Position numbers and translations under genes: made by a program | In this document: positions 43,873 to 54,495 of the stretch, in pieces | Numbering within the stretch: position 1 is the first letter of the stretch | Layout of the letters: the number at the start of each line of letters is the position of its first letter | The notes under the pieces: generated by a model | What the model saw: only the letters and a program-made list of their open reading frames with translations | Databases searched by the model: none | What the model was told of the DNA's origin: nothing | NCBI RefSeq assembly: GCF_024834065.1 | Contig: NZ_JANUYA010000004.1 | Coordinates: 1 to 64,000 of the forward strand | Length of the DNA: 64,000 nucleotides | Direction of reading: 5' to 3' | Source: Mycoplasma sp. CSL7475-4 | GTDB lineage: Bacteria > Bacillota_I > Bacilli_A > Mycoplasmatales > Metamycoplasmataceae

Positions 43873-44622
43873 TTAGGAAACTAAATTATGTTGATTTTGA
43901 TTATTTGATGGATTAACTTTTTGATTAGCATCAGTGTTACTATCTTGATCGCTATTTTTATCAATTTTCTCTTTTTGCTCTCTAAAATATTCAGTAAATA
44001 AAGAAATTATTAGATAACCAATTAATATTAAAATCGAGATAATAATTAGCAGGTCGGCTACATTAAAAGTACCTAAATCACGTTTGGTTACTTTTTCAAA
44101 GTAAGGTAGATATAAAATGTCTTTTACATTTCCATCTCATAAAAACCTATCGGTCATATTACCCGCCGTGCCGGCCATAAGTAAAGCAATAATAGTTACT
44201 CATAAAAATGAGTCTAAAAAGAAAATAGATATAGTGAAAGTTAATAAAACTAAAACACTTATTATTTGAACAATGATAATAACAGCATTAGTTTTAAAGG
44301 GAATAATAGTCACACCATGATGAGGCACCAGACGAATTCCAAGGAAAGCGCCTTGATAAACATAGGTTATATTTCCTTCTTCATATGCTTGATATTGAGC
44401 TTCACCAGGGTAAAAATGAAATTTAGTGAATTGGTCTATGAAGTAAGCTGCAAAAGCAATCAATAAAAAGACTGCATATTTTATAAGTATTTTCTTTTTA
44501 TTTTCTTTTCATCTTTTTACTGTGTAATTTTTGACACTAGTAAATAAGTCTTTAATGACCTGTTTGCGTTCTTTTCATGTTTTTTTAGGTTTTACTTTTG
44601 TACCGTCAACTTCTTTACTCAT
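43873..44622 (-). CDS. lspA: Signal peptidase II (lipoprotein signal peptidase)
   Basis: 249 residues, longer than the usual 160 owing to a basic N-terminal extension and a polar Asn/Gln-rich tail. Four TM segments; catalytic aspartates in AGNMTDRFLWDG and TFNVADLLI, and the IDQFTKF start motif. It removes signal peptides from prolipoproteins such as the Cypl lipoprotein. Starts inside the end of ileS. Confidence 0.93.
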
Positions 44623-47293
44623 TTTTACCTCTGATATTCATTACTCTTGTACATAATGAACATAGACCATCAACTACATGATTTGGAATAAAGTGATTTC
44701 AACAACGCTCACATTTTACAGAGTCAAATGTTTCAATTTTCAACTCTTCACCAAACTCAACAATACCAACCATTAATAATTGTTTTAAATCAAGTGACTC
44801 AATGAATTTTGATTTTGGTTTTAAGGTTAACTTAACTTCATTACTTCTTTTAATTAAACCTGATTTAACAGCACTTTCAATGGCTAAATTAACTTCATCT
44901 CTAAGCTCAAAAAACTCATTTCATTGTTCAATAATTTCAACATCAACCTCTTTTTCTCTTTGTAATTTTTCAAGATGTACAGAAATTTGTTTATTTTCTT
45001 TATTGAAATTATCATATGCATCTTCAGTTGTTGTCGGTAAAATAGGGGCCAAAATAGTGATTAGAAATTCAACAATCTCATAAAAATTAGTTAGGGTCAT
45101 TTTACGGTTAATTGAGTCAACTTCTTCAATATATAAGATGTCTTTTGTAAAGTTTAAATAAAAGCTAGATAACTCAATTACATAATTATTAATTAATTTT
45201 ATTCCATTGATAAATTTGAACTCGTCAAAAGATTTTAAAACATTGGCTCTAATTTGCTCTAATTGCTCTTTGATGAATAAATGCACGCCTTTTCTCGGTA
45301 AATTAGGGTCATATTGGAATCCATCCAAATTCCCTAGCATAAATTTAATTGTGTTTCTTATTTTTCTGTATAAATCAGAATTTTGTGTCAAGATTGAATC
45401 AGAAATTGTAATGTCATTAGTGTATTCACTATTAGCTACTCAGAAACGTAAAATATCTGCACCGTGTTTAGCAATAACTTTTAATGGATCGACAGTGTTT
45501 CCTTTTGACTTAGACATTTTTTCGCCTTTACCGTCTAAAACAAAACCATGTGACATTAAGTTTTTATATGGTGGAACAGAGCGAAAAGCAACAGAGTTTA
45601 TTAACGATGAATTGAATCAACCACGATATTGGTCACTACCTTCAAGGTATAAATCATATGGCGGTTCAACGTTTTCGTCGATTTCAACAGCCAACGAAGT
45701 AGATCCAGAGTCAAATCAAACATCCATGATATCCATTTCTTTAGTATAGCCTTTGCCTCTAAATTCTTCTGGTAGCAATTCATCAGCTTCTTTTTCTCAT
45801 CAAATATCAGCACCGTTATTTTCTATTAAATCAATAATATGATCAAAAATTTGTGCATTAAATACTGGTTTTTGGTCTTGATCATAGAAAATAATCAACG
45901 GAACACCTCATGTTCTTTGACGTGAAATAGTTCAATCATGGTTATTTTGAATCATGTTTGTTAAACGTTTTTTAGCTCATTCAGGGTAAGTATTAACTTT
46001 ATTTAATTGAGCCAAAATTTCATCTCTAATTTTGTCAATAGAAACAAATCATTGTGGAGTACCTCTGAATAAGATTGGTTTGTGAGTTCTTCAATCGTGA
46101 GGATACGAGTGATTGATTGTTGTTGCGTGGATCAATAATTTTTGTTCTTCTAAATATTCAGTTATTGATTTATCAGCTTTTGAATAAAATTGATTTTCGT
46201 ATTTGCCACCTTCAGAATTAATTTTTCCATCATCAGCAATATGCATAATCATATTTAATGAGTTTTTTTGCCCAATTAAAAAGTCATCCTCACCGAATAA
46301 AGGGGCAATATGAACTAAACCTGTACCAGATTCAAGAATAACATGGTGTCCAATAACTACTGGAGCTTCATTAGAATTAATTGGACTGGTATAAATAGTG
46401 CCGACTAAATCTTTTGATTTTAAAACTTCAATTGTTTTGTATTGTTTTCAGTCAAAAATATGAGTTACTTTATCAACCAATTCTGTCGCAATAACATATC
46501 TTTGCCCTTCGAATTCAACAAGTGAATAATCGAAATTTTCCCCAATAGCAACACCGGCGTTAGCAATTAAAGTTCATGGTGTTGTTGTTCAAATAATTAA
46601 TTTATCTCCCGGTTTTAATTTATCATTGACCGGTTTAGTAATTTCGAATGCAACATAGATAGAAGGACTATCAATATCTTTATACTCAACTTCGGCTTCA
46701 GCAAGTGCAGATTGTGACGATGGAGATCAAAATACAGGTTTTAAACCTTTATAAACAAGTCCATCCAGAACCATTTTTTTAAATAAACGAAGTTGTTGCG
46801 CCACAAATTTTGGATCAAGTGTAACATAATACTTATTGAAATCAGTAAGAAGTTGCATTTGTTTAAATTGTTCCATTTGAATATTAACTTGACTCAAAGC
46901 GTATTCTTTGGCTTTTTTACGTAAATCAAGTGGCGATAATTCATTTTTACTTAAATGAGCATCTTGCAACATTTTGTGTTCAATTGGTAAACCGTGAGTA
47001 TCTCATCCAGGAACATATGGAGAATAAAAACCATTCATCGATTTGTAACGGACAATAATATCTTTTAAAATTTTATTCAGTGCATGACCTATATGTAAAT
47101 TACCATTTGCATACGGAGGCCCATCATGCAGTATAAATTTTTCGTTACCTTTATTTTGTTCTAATACTTTTTGATATAGCTCATTTTGTAATCATTTTTC
47201 ACGATACTCAGGTTCTTTTTTAACTAAATTAGCCCTCATTTCGAAATTTGTTTTCGGCATATTAAGTGTATCTTTGTAATTTTTTTCTGACAT
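44615..47293 (-). CDS. ileS: Isoleucyl-tRNA synthetase
   Basis: 892 residues read through about twenty TGA Trp codons. HIGH motif [23 protein letters not shown] motif [12 protein letters not shown], editing domain with [15 protein letters not shown], and C-terminal zinc site CERCWNHF...CSLC. Only fragments are visible in the standard code. It charges tRNA-Ile and edits valine. No T-box is seen upstream; SD AAGGAG. Confidence 0.97.
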
Positions 47294-47391
47294 ATGACTC
47301 CTTATTGTTAATTAATATCTAAAATTATATTAAAAATTAATATTAATATAAACATTAAAATAAAAACAACAAGTTTTAACTTGCTGTTTGA

Positions 47392-48573
47392 TTATTTATT
47401 ATTAGCATTTGTCTCAAGAATATTCAATGTTTCGCTCGGAATTGTTTCACAATAGCCAAACATATTGACAACGCCGGCAAATGAATTTTCTGGTATTGCC
47501 AATTGAGCTAACTGTTCTTTTTTAACAGTTAATTCAATCTTTTCAATCTCATTTTGCTCAATTTTTTGGACAAATTCAGGATCAGCTACAAACACTGAAC
47601 TCAAACCAACTAAATCACTATATTTGAAAGCTTCAAGACATTTATCAGGAGTATTTATCCCGCCACTAGATATAACAGGAATACGACCATTAACATGTTC
47701 GTATATCACTTTATTAACTAATTCACCTTTGTGTTTTGATTCTGAACGAACTTTATTCAAATATATGTCGTGTCCTCAACTAGCAATTGCTAGGTAAGAA
47801 ATTTTTCCTTTTTCAATTATAGAATCAATTAATTGGTTAAATTCATCTATTGTATAACCTAACTCGCCACCATATGTTTCTTCAGGAGTTGCTCTGAAAC
47901 CGAAAATAAAATCTTTAGGTGCGTATTTGTCAATAACATCACGTATTGAACTCACTATTTCTAGCGCCAATCTTGAACGGTTTTCAAAATTTTCAGCCGA
48001 ATAAATATCTTTACGTTTATTGACAATTTTACTGAAAAATGTTTGAATCAGTAGTCTTTGTGCCATTGAGATTTCAATACCATTGAAACCAGCTTTAATG
48101 GCACGTTTTGCGGCATCAGAATAAGCTTTAACCACGTTTTTAATTTGGTCAATACTCATTTCGTATACATCATGTTTAAAAGGTCAATTATTGTGTTCTT
48201 CTGAAGGTCCGTAGGTGTAGCCGAATTTTTTTAACGCAATTTTCGCAAATTTACCAGCGTGAGCTAATTGTAAAATAACTCTATTTTCTTTAGTTTTCAT
48301 AGCGTTAGCTAATTGTGTTAATGATTCAATATCATCATCAGTTTTTGCACTATATCCGAATTCAAATAATTGTCCAAAATCATCAAAATACGCACCGCCA
48401 GTAACTTGAAGAGGTGCTGAATAAGCACGACGTTTAGCATAGGCAATTTCTTGTGGTGTCATTTTACCGTCAATAGTTGTTAAATTCAATGTCATTGGCG
48501 AAAGAACAAATCTATTTTTTAACTCAAAACCATTAATTGTCAGTGGTTTAAAAAGTTCAGTATATTTACTCAT
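47392..48573 (-). CDS. NADH-dependent flavin oxidoreductase, Old Yellow Enzyme type
   Basis: 393 residues forming one FMN-binding TIM barrel: FKPLTINGFELKNRFVLSPMT, LQLAHAGKFA, ENRSRLALEIVSSIRD and PVISSGGINTP are OYE hallmarks. The additional FAD/NAD domains of BaiCD are absent. It is the last gene of the sirtuin-lipoate operon, as in extended SirTM operons, where a redox role with the lipoylated carrier has been suggested. TAATG overlap with lplA. Confidence 0.9.
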
Positions 48574-49613
48574 TATTCAACCTCATCTAAAATAATATCA
48601 ACAATCTCATTAACGTTTAATTCATTGAAGAAATATGATTGAAAATCTGCTTTTTCAAACGCCTTCGCCAATTCTTCACGAATCATTTTAACACCCAATA
48701 AATTATTCTCTAAAATTGAAAGATCTTTTTTAGTGAAAAAGTCACCTGAAATTTTAATTTTCTCAATTTTGCTTTTCTCAACATCTATTGAAAAATTCAC
48801 AGTACCAATCGACAATCTTGCGTCCCTGTTATAAGAATAACGTGGGCTTAATCCAAATGTCCAATCTCAATTTTTGTATCTTGTATTTACTAAATTATCA
48901 ATCTCAGATCAATCTTTTTCACTCAATTCATATCTTTTTACTTTAGATAAATCATCTGTATTAAATAATCTTTTTATAAAAATGTCTTTAAACTCAAAAA
49001 TATCTAAGTTTTTAAATTCATCATCTAAATACTCGCTTAGTGCAGCGACTCTTTGTCTCACAGATTTGATGCCTTTTGACTCGATTTTTTTTCGGTTTGG
49101 ATTCAAAATGTCAATCATCGCATCATAATCAACGTTATAAAGCAATGTGTTGCCGCCATAAATTACATCATTAACCAGCATCATTGCTGCACCAGAAACT
49201 TTTCGTCCGTCAATAGTTAAATCATTTTTGCCAGTTTGGGTAACATTTTTTGCTCCCATATCTTTTAAAATTTTAATTGTCGGGTCGTAAAATTTTTGAA
49301 AGTTGCCAATGATTGACTCATTGTCTTTAAATGGTATAAGATAGCAAATATTGCATGAATTTGAATCAATATAAATAGCTCCGCCGCCTGTATTTCTACG
49401 GACTATGTCAATCTTTTTATCGTGTAGATATTTAAAATTAACTTCGACTTCAGGATTTTGAAAATATCCGATTTGTACGTGTGGATCAACGATACCAGGG
49501 AAAACAATTGTATCATCCAATTTTAGGTTATTCATTGCTCAAACTTGAATAGCTAATCAATAAGCACCATCTTTAATATATTTACCATTTCTAATTGGTT
49601 CTACTAGAATCAT
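48573..49613 (-). CDS. lplA: Lipoate-protein ligase
   Basis: 346 residues: RRNTGGGAIYIDSNSCNICY is the lipoate-binding motif, KNDLTIDGRKVSGAAMM the catalytic Lys region, and the C-terminal accessory domain is complete. It would attach lipoate to the GcvH-like protein encoded two genes upstream. It shares 23 bases with the end of the sirtuin gene. Confidence 0.93.
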
Positions 49614-50466
49614 TTTGTTCCTTTACTAAGTAATCTATAACTTCTCTTATATCAGTGTTAACAACAATTGTTCGATCTTTTATTTCTTTAGGGATACGGT
49701 AACTACGATTATTCATTGCAATATATAAAGAATTTTTGTATTGTTGAGTCATATCTCAAAATGGATGTTTAATTAACATTGGTGTTGAATAACCAACACC
49801 AATTTCTCAAAATAATATTTTTTTGTTTTTGTGTTTATCAATGAAATCTAGATAACGTTTCTTTTCGGCAAAAAATTGTTCGTCTTCTACCATGCCTTTT
49901 TCTTTTAATCTTTTATTGACTTCTAAAAAATCACCACACATCGGACAGCGGGGAATAATATCTAAAGGAACCTTCATATTTTTTTGTTTAATAATCATCT
50001 CCTTTACCGCATCATCCATTGAGTATCTTTTATTGTGACACATTGATTTGCATTGCAATAAATTGTATTTACCTTGGATGTAGAATATTTTTTGATCGTC
50101 AAAATTCGCCGCTTCTAAAGCGTTGTCTGAATTAGTGGTGATAATAAAAAAGTTTTTGTTATCTAAAAATTTTTTTAAATTTATAAAACTGTGGCTAGCA
50201 GGCTGATTAAAGTAATTTAATTCCATAAATCTGCTGTGAAATGCTCAGTAATTTTGTATATCATCAAAATGATAAACACTCGCCTGCAACATGTCTAAAA
50301 ATTTGAATTCTTCAATAAAATCACTGAAGTTTTGCTCAAATCTTGTACCAGTATAACCAATTCCGTCAGCACTTGTCATACCTGAACCAATACCTAAAAC
50401 AATTGCATCTGCTTCGTTTATCAATTTTAGTAATTCACTATTATTTTTAATATCGTTATTTCACAT
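49591..50466 (-). CDS. Class M sirtuin (SirTM-type protein ADP-ribosyltransferase)
   Basis: 291 residues. NAD-binding loop IVLGIGSGMTSADGIGYTG, then TTNSDNALEAANF and YIQGKYNLLQCKSMCH, where Gln replaces the catalytic His of deacetylase sirtuins, as in SirTM enzymes. Cysteines LLQCKSMC and RCPMCG form the zinc site. SirTM modifies the GcvH-like carrier in Staphylococcus and Streptococcus. The second codon is TGA (Trp), so a standard-code annotation would miss the gene start. It begins two bases after gcvH. Confidence 0.88.
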
Positions 50467-50468
50467 AA

Positions 50469-50810
50469 TTAAAAGTCTTCTAAAGCTTCAAAAACATCTT
50501 TTTCAATATCTGAAAGTTTCATGATTCAATTTAATTTATCATCTGCTGAGCTAATTAATTTTGGATCAGTTTTGGCAGCTTCGTTTCATTCAACAACCTT
50601 AGCATCTAGTGGCATTTTCAATGTTAAGACTGCTTTAGATGCTTCAAGTGATGCAAATTCATCATTTGCTTTTAATTCTGCTTTATCAGTGTTTTTGAAT
50701 TGTAAAAATCCAATTGTACCGATATCATCTTGCATTTCAGGAGTCATTCTTAAGTAATATAAATTTGATTCTACTTTTTCAATAATTAGATATTTTGCTA
50801 TTTTTTTCAT
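50469..50810 (-). CDS. GcvH-like lipoyl carrier protein (GcvH-L)
   Basis: 113 residues with the lipoyl-domain hairpin and modified Lys in LEASKAVLTLKMPLDAKVVE; YYLRMTPEMQDDIGTIGF matches the GcvH start. No other glycine-cleavage gene is in the window, which suits the signalling-type GcvH-L of SirTM operons. It is the presumed substrate of both LplA and the sirtuin. Confidence 0.9.
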
Positions 50811-51790
50811 CTTTTCTCCGTTTCTTTATAAAAATCTGCAACATATTTTAATGCTAATTTTCTATCTTGTTGTTTCGACATAGTTGGTAAAAGTAACAAG
50901 TGATTTGCATTAATTTTTTTGCAAAATTGATCTAGGCCTTTAACATCAGCAACTGAGTTAATTACAAATATATTTCTATAAAATCTTTGAAAATCAGTAT
51001 CATTGACGTATTTTTCTTCGTTTAAATCAGCAAACTCAGGATAGTATTCGAATTCGTTTCAATTGTTAGAGCCTTTTCTAAAAGCGGCAAGAGTTTTTCT
51101 GTTTTGCTCGGCTTCAATTTCGTTAGAACCGCTAACAACATTCACACAAACTCCGATATTAGTAGGCTTTGTTCCTCATTTTTTTTCGTAAGTTTTTATA
51201 TATGCATCAATAACAATTTGAGAATATATTATTGATGGATTTAAGAATCAGCCGTAAATAATGTCAAATTTATTTTCAGCAGCAAAAATTGCACTTTGTT
51301 CTGAGGTAATTAACAATACAGGTGTAGTCGCTTTGTCATTTTTCGGATTTACTTTAATAGTTTCATTGTTTTTGTTATTGAGAAAATGGACTACTTTTTC
51401 AATCTTTTTATTGTAACTTTCACTATTTTGTGAGTTAAACAATGTTTGAACCTCGTCAGTGCCCGGATTGCTACCAAAACCAAAAATAAATCGGTTAGGG
51501 TTTAGTATATTCAATGTGTTAATTTGCTCAGCAATTGAATATGGCTGATAATTTTTTAACATTATTCCCCCACAACCGATTTTGATTTTGCTAGTGTGAT
51601 TGGCCAAATGATTTAGAAGTATAAGTGGATAAGAAATAATCAATGCATTAACATTGTGTTGCTCACTAACTCAAAAAGAATCATAATTTAATTCTTCAGC
51701 GTATTTGCACAAATCAATAATTTCTTGATATGTTTTTTTATAGTTTTTTTCTTTGGTTAATAACCCATGTTCTAATACACCTAACTTCAT
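50798..51790 (-). CDS. Luciferase-like monooxygenase (LLM, MsnO8-type)
   Basis: 330 residues, TGA Trp codons throughout. GVLEHGLL at the start, SFWVSEQHNVNAL, IKIGCGGIMLKNYQPYSIAEQINTL and RFIFGFGSNPGTDEV follow the MsnO8-like LLM pattern of a flavin-dependent TIM barrel. First gene of the operon. Its end reads KRW then KK and stop, the Trp being a TGA within the ATGA start of gcvH. TATAAT ends seven bases before the ATG and no ribosome site is visible. Confidence 0.88.
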
Positions 51791-51797
51791 AATATGA

Positions 51798-51803
51798 ATT
51801 ATA
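51798..51803 (-). promoter_or_regulatory. -10 box of the sirtuin-lipoate operon
   Basis: TATAAT on the minus strand with TCATATT between it and the start codon, so transcription should begin at or next to the ATG. The -35 region is poor. Confidence 0.65.
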
Positions 51804-51826
51804 AACCTCACGGGAAAATATGAAAA

Positions 51827-51860
51827 AAAACACTATTTAATTATTTAAAAATAGTGTTTT
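51827..51860 (-). terminator. Intrinsic terminator of ribF
   Basis: A 12-bp perfect stem AAAACACTATTT/AAATAGTGTTTT with a short loop and a run of T on the minus strand. It separates the ribF and sirtuin transcripts. Confidence 0.85.
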
Positions 51861-51869
51861 TAGGAATAT

Positions 51870-52736
51870 TTATTTCAATAAAAATGCAAAGTATTCTTTT
51901 GCTCGCTTAAAGTCATCATCATTGCTTTCTTGTTGCGAATTTATAAAGAAAGGACGTAGGAATGAATGAACAATTATTTGACACTCATGTTTAGATAATG
52001 ATGTTCATTGAAAGTCTATCATTTCAATTTGACGCTTGTTATCATTTGTTATAAGTAGTAAAGCATAATATGATGTGTCTTCAATAATTATATTGACGCT
52101 ATAGACTCCTGGACGCATAGGAACTAAATCTTGATCAAATTCAATATTTAGGACATCGCTTTGCTTATAAACTCGAGCATTAAAACCGTATTTGTAAAGG
52201 TTTAATAAATTCACTAAATCAATATCGCCAGCAATTAATGCCTCTTTTATAAATGAAGTAGAAACTTTTTGTTCATTATTCAATTTCATAATATCAATTG
52301 AATGAATTTTATTTTTAAATCTCGCTTTTAGAGTTTTAACATCGCCGCTACCATTAATTCCGTATTTAAAATCCGCTCCGATAACAATATCAAAATCGTC
52401 TTGTTTATCAATGATTAAATCTATAAAATCATCTGGACTTAAACCACGAATAAGCTTATAGTCTAATTTCAATGCGTGTTTAAACCCAAGATGAGCAAAT
52501 GAATTCAATCTAAACATGTGGTCAGTAAATTTCTTGCCGGCATTTTTAGGCATTTGTTCAACATCGCTAAAATAAACAATAACTATATCACGAGGATTGT
52601 TTATGTCTGAATTAATTTCTTTTGCTTTTTCATACAATAAATTATGACCTGCATGAAATGACTCAAAAGAACCAATCATAAAGATTGGTTTATTGAGTTT
52701 AGGTAAATTTTTTAAGTTATATATATATAAAGACAT
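51870..52736 (-). CDS. ribF: Riboflavin kinase / FAD synthetase
   Basis: 288 residues. N-terminal nucleotidyltransferase with GSFESFHAGHNLLYEKA (HxGH motif) and KVSTSFIKEALIAGD; C-terminal flavokinase-like part (RPGVYSVNIIIED), weakly conserved. It makes FMN and FAD needed by the flavoenzymes of the neighbouring operon. One TGA Trp (DFQW). No Shine-Dalgarno; TATAAT ends six bases before the ATG. Confidence 0.9.
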
Positions 52737-52750
52737 AGATATATTATAAA

Positions 52751-53593
52751 TTAATTAATTAGTTCTAATTCTTTTAATTTTAAATATGCACCATCAACTT
52801 TTACACTTTTAGCAATATCATTTGCTAATTTTTTCAATGATTCATCAGCTTCTTCCATAACAACACCTCAAGCAGCATTTGAAACCATTTCAACATCGTT
52901 TGAACTGTCTCCAAAAGCAATAACATTGTGTGTATTACTCAACTTTAAATGATTTGCTAATCAGTCAATAGTGTGTGATTTAGTAACACCTTTTGGGCAA
53001 ATAAACAAACCACGATGTCATGTTGAATTAATTTCAACATCTAGATTATTTTCTTCAATAATTGCTTTAATCTCTTTAACGACAATGTCGGTTTCTTCTT
53101 GATTATTTGTTTGAATTGTGATTATATGTAAGTGTTCTTTGTCGATAGCTTCAAAGTCCATAGGACGCATTTTAGCGTGGTGTGGTCTCAAAAATCAAGT
53201 ATCTAAGTTCATGCCAGGTGTGTGATAACATCAATCTAAATCAGTAATAGTTAGTCCCCTTGACTGAGGAATTGTTTTTAAAGCCTCGTAAATTATACGT
53301 AGATCATGCAATGATATTGTTCTTTCGTAAATTATTGTTTCTTTTTTAAGATCGTAAACAAACATACCATTAGCACCAATAAAATAGTCTAAGTCGGGTG
53401 TTTTATTCATTAATTCTCCGATGGTAATGAACTCTCTGGCGGTGGCCAAAACGCTGTAAATACCACTATTTTTTAATGCCTTAAACATTTTTGTCACATT
53501 ATCGCTAAATTCTAGTTGTTCATATGGCAATAAAGTTCCATCAATATCAAATGCAGCCAATTTAATGTTAGCTTTTAGTTTGGTTTTAGTCAT
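52751..53593 (-). CDS. Cof-type HAD phosphatase
   Basis: 280 residues. HAD motif I AAFDIDGTLLPYE, motif II VLATAREF, motif III Lys in ICPKGVTKSHTIDWL and motif IV IAFGDSSNDVEMVSNA. The C2B cap is present. It probably dephosphorylates a sugar phosphate or flavin precursor; the substrate is unknown. Nine bases after truB. Confidence 0.92.
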
Positions 53594-53602
53594 CTTAACT
53601 CC

Positions 53603-54445
53603 TTACAAACGATTACCGAAAAGTTTTTTTACTTTTAAATAATTGTTTTTGATTTCAACAATGCCTAGAGCCAATTTTGATTGCGATTTATTGTAAAGCA
53701 CATATTCACCATCATTAGCAATATAAGTAATTATTTTTCCTTTACTTAAATTGTCTAATTGCTCTGAATTTACTTCCAATGAATCAATACTCAAAAAAGG
53801 AAGGATATTAATTATAGCAATATAATTTTGATTTGCTAAAATATTTTTCTCAAGACCACTAATTTCAACTCTTTCTAGTTCCGCCATAAATGAATAAGTA
53901 TTGAAAGCTAAACCTAGATCATTTGCTAATGATCTAATATAGGTTCCATTGCTTACTCTTAATTTAACTTTTAACTGTTGTTTTGCAAAATCAAAGTCAA
54001 TAAATTCAACATCGCTTACTTCAATTTTTTGTGGCTTTAATTCTACATCAATATTTTTGCGGGCTAAATCATAACTACGCACGCCATTGACTTTTTTAGC
54101 ACTGAAAACCGGTGGAATTTGTGATGTTTGTTCTTTGAGTCATTGCAGAGCTTTTTCAATGTTTTTTTCAGTAAAAAGATTGCTTGATCTATTCGTTATT
54201 TCCCCCTCAGCATCATAGGTAGAAGTGGAGTTGCCAAATTGTATAGTAGTGATGTATGTTTTATGTTTATCTGCGATATAAGGCAGTAACTTTGTGTCTT
54301 CGTCAGTAGCAATTAACAACAAACCTGACGCTAGCGGGTCTAAAGTACCACTATGACCACATTTTTTTATTTTTAGTTCGTGTTGAAAATTTTTAATATG
54401 TTTAAACGATGATATACCTTTGGGTTTATTTAATAAAAAAAACAT
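53603..54445 (-). CDS. truB: tRNA pseudouridine-55 synthase TruB
   Basis: 280 residues: FLLNKPKGISSFKHIKN, GHSGTLDPLASGLLLIATDEDTK with the catalytic Asp, PPVFSAKKVNGVRSYDLARK and YIRSLANDLG. A TGA Trp sits in ALQWLKEQ. It modifies the T-loop of tRNAs. SD AAGGAG. Confidence 0.95.
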
Positions 54446-54467
54446 TTTTGGTCTCCTTAAAATAATA

Positions 54468-54487
54468 AATATCGCCGAAGCGATATT
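54468..54487 (-). terminator. Terminator-like hairpin between secDF and truB
   Basis: On the minus strand AATATCGC-UUCG-GCGATATT, an eight-pair stem with the very stable UUCG tetraloop, followed by TATTATTTT. It lies before the truB ribosome site. Confidence 0.75.
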
Positions 54488-54495
54488 GAAAATAA

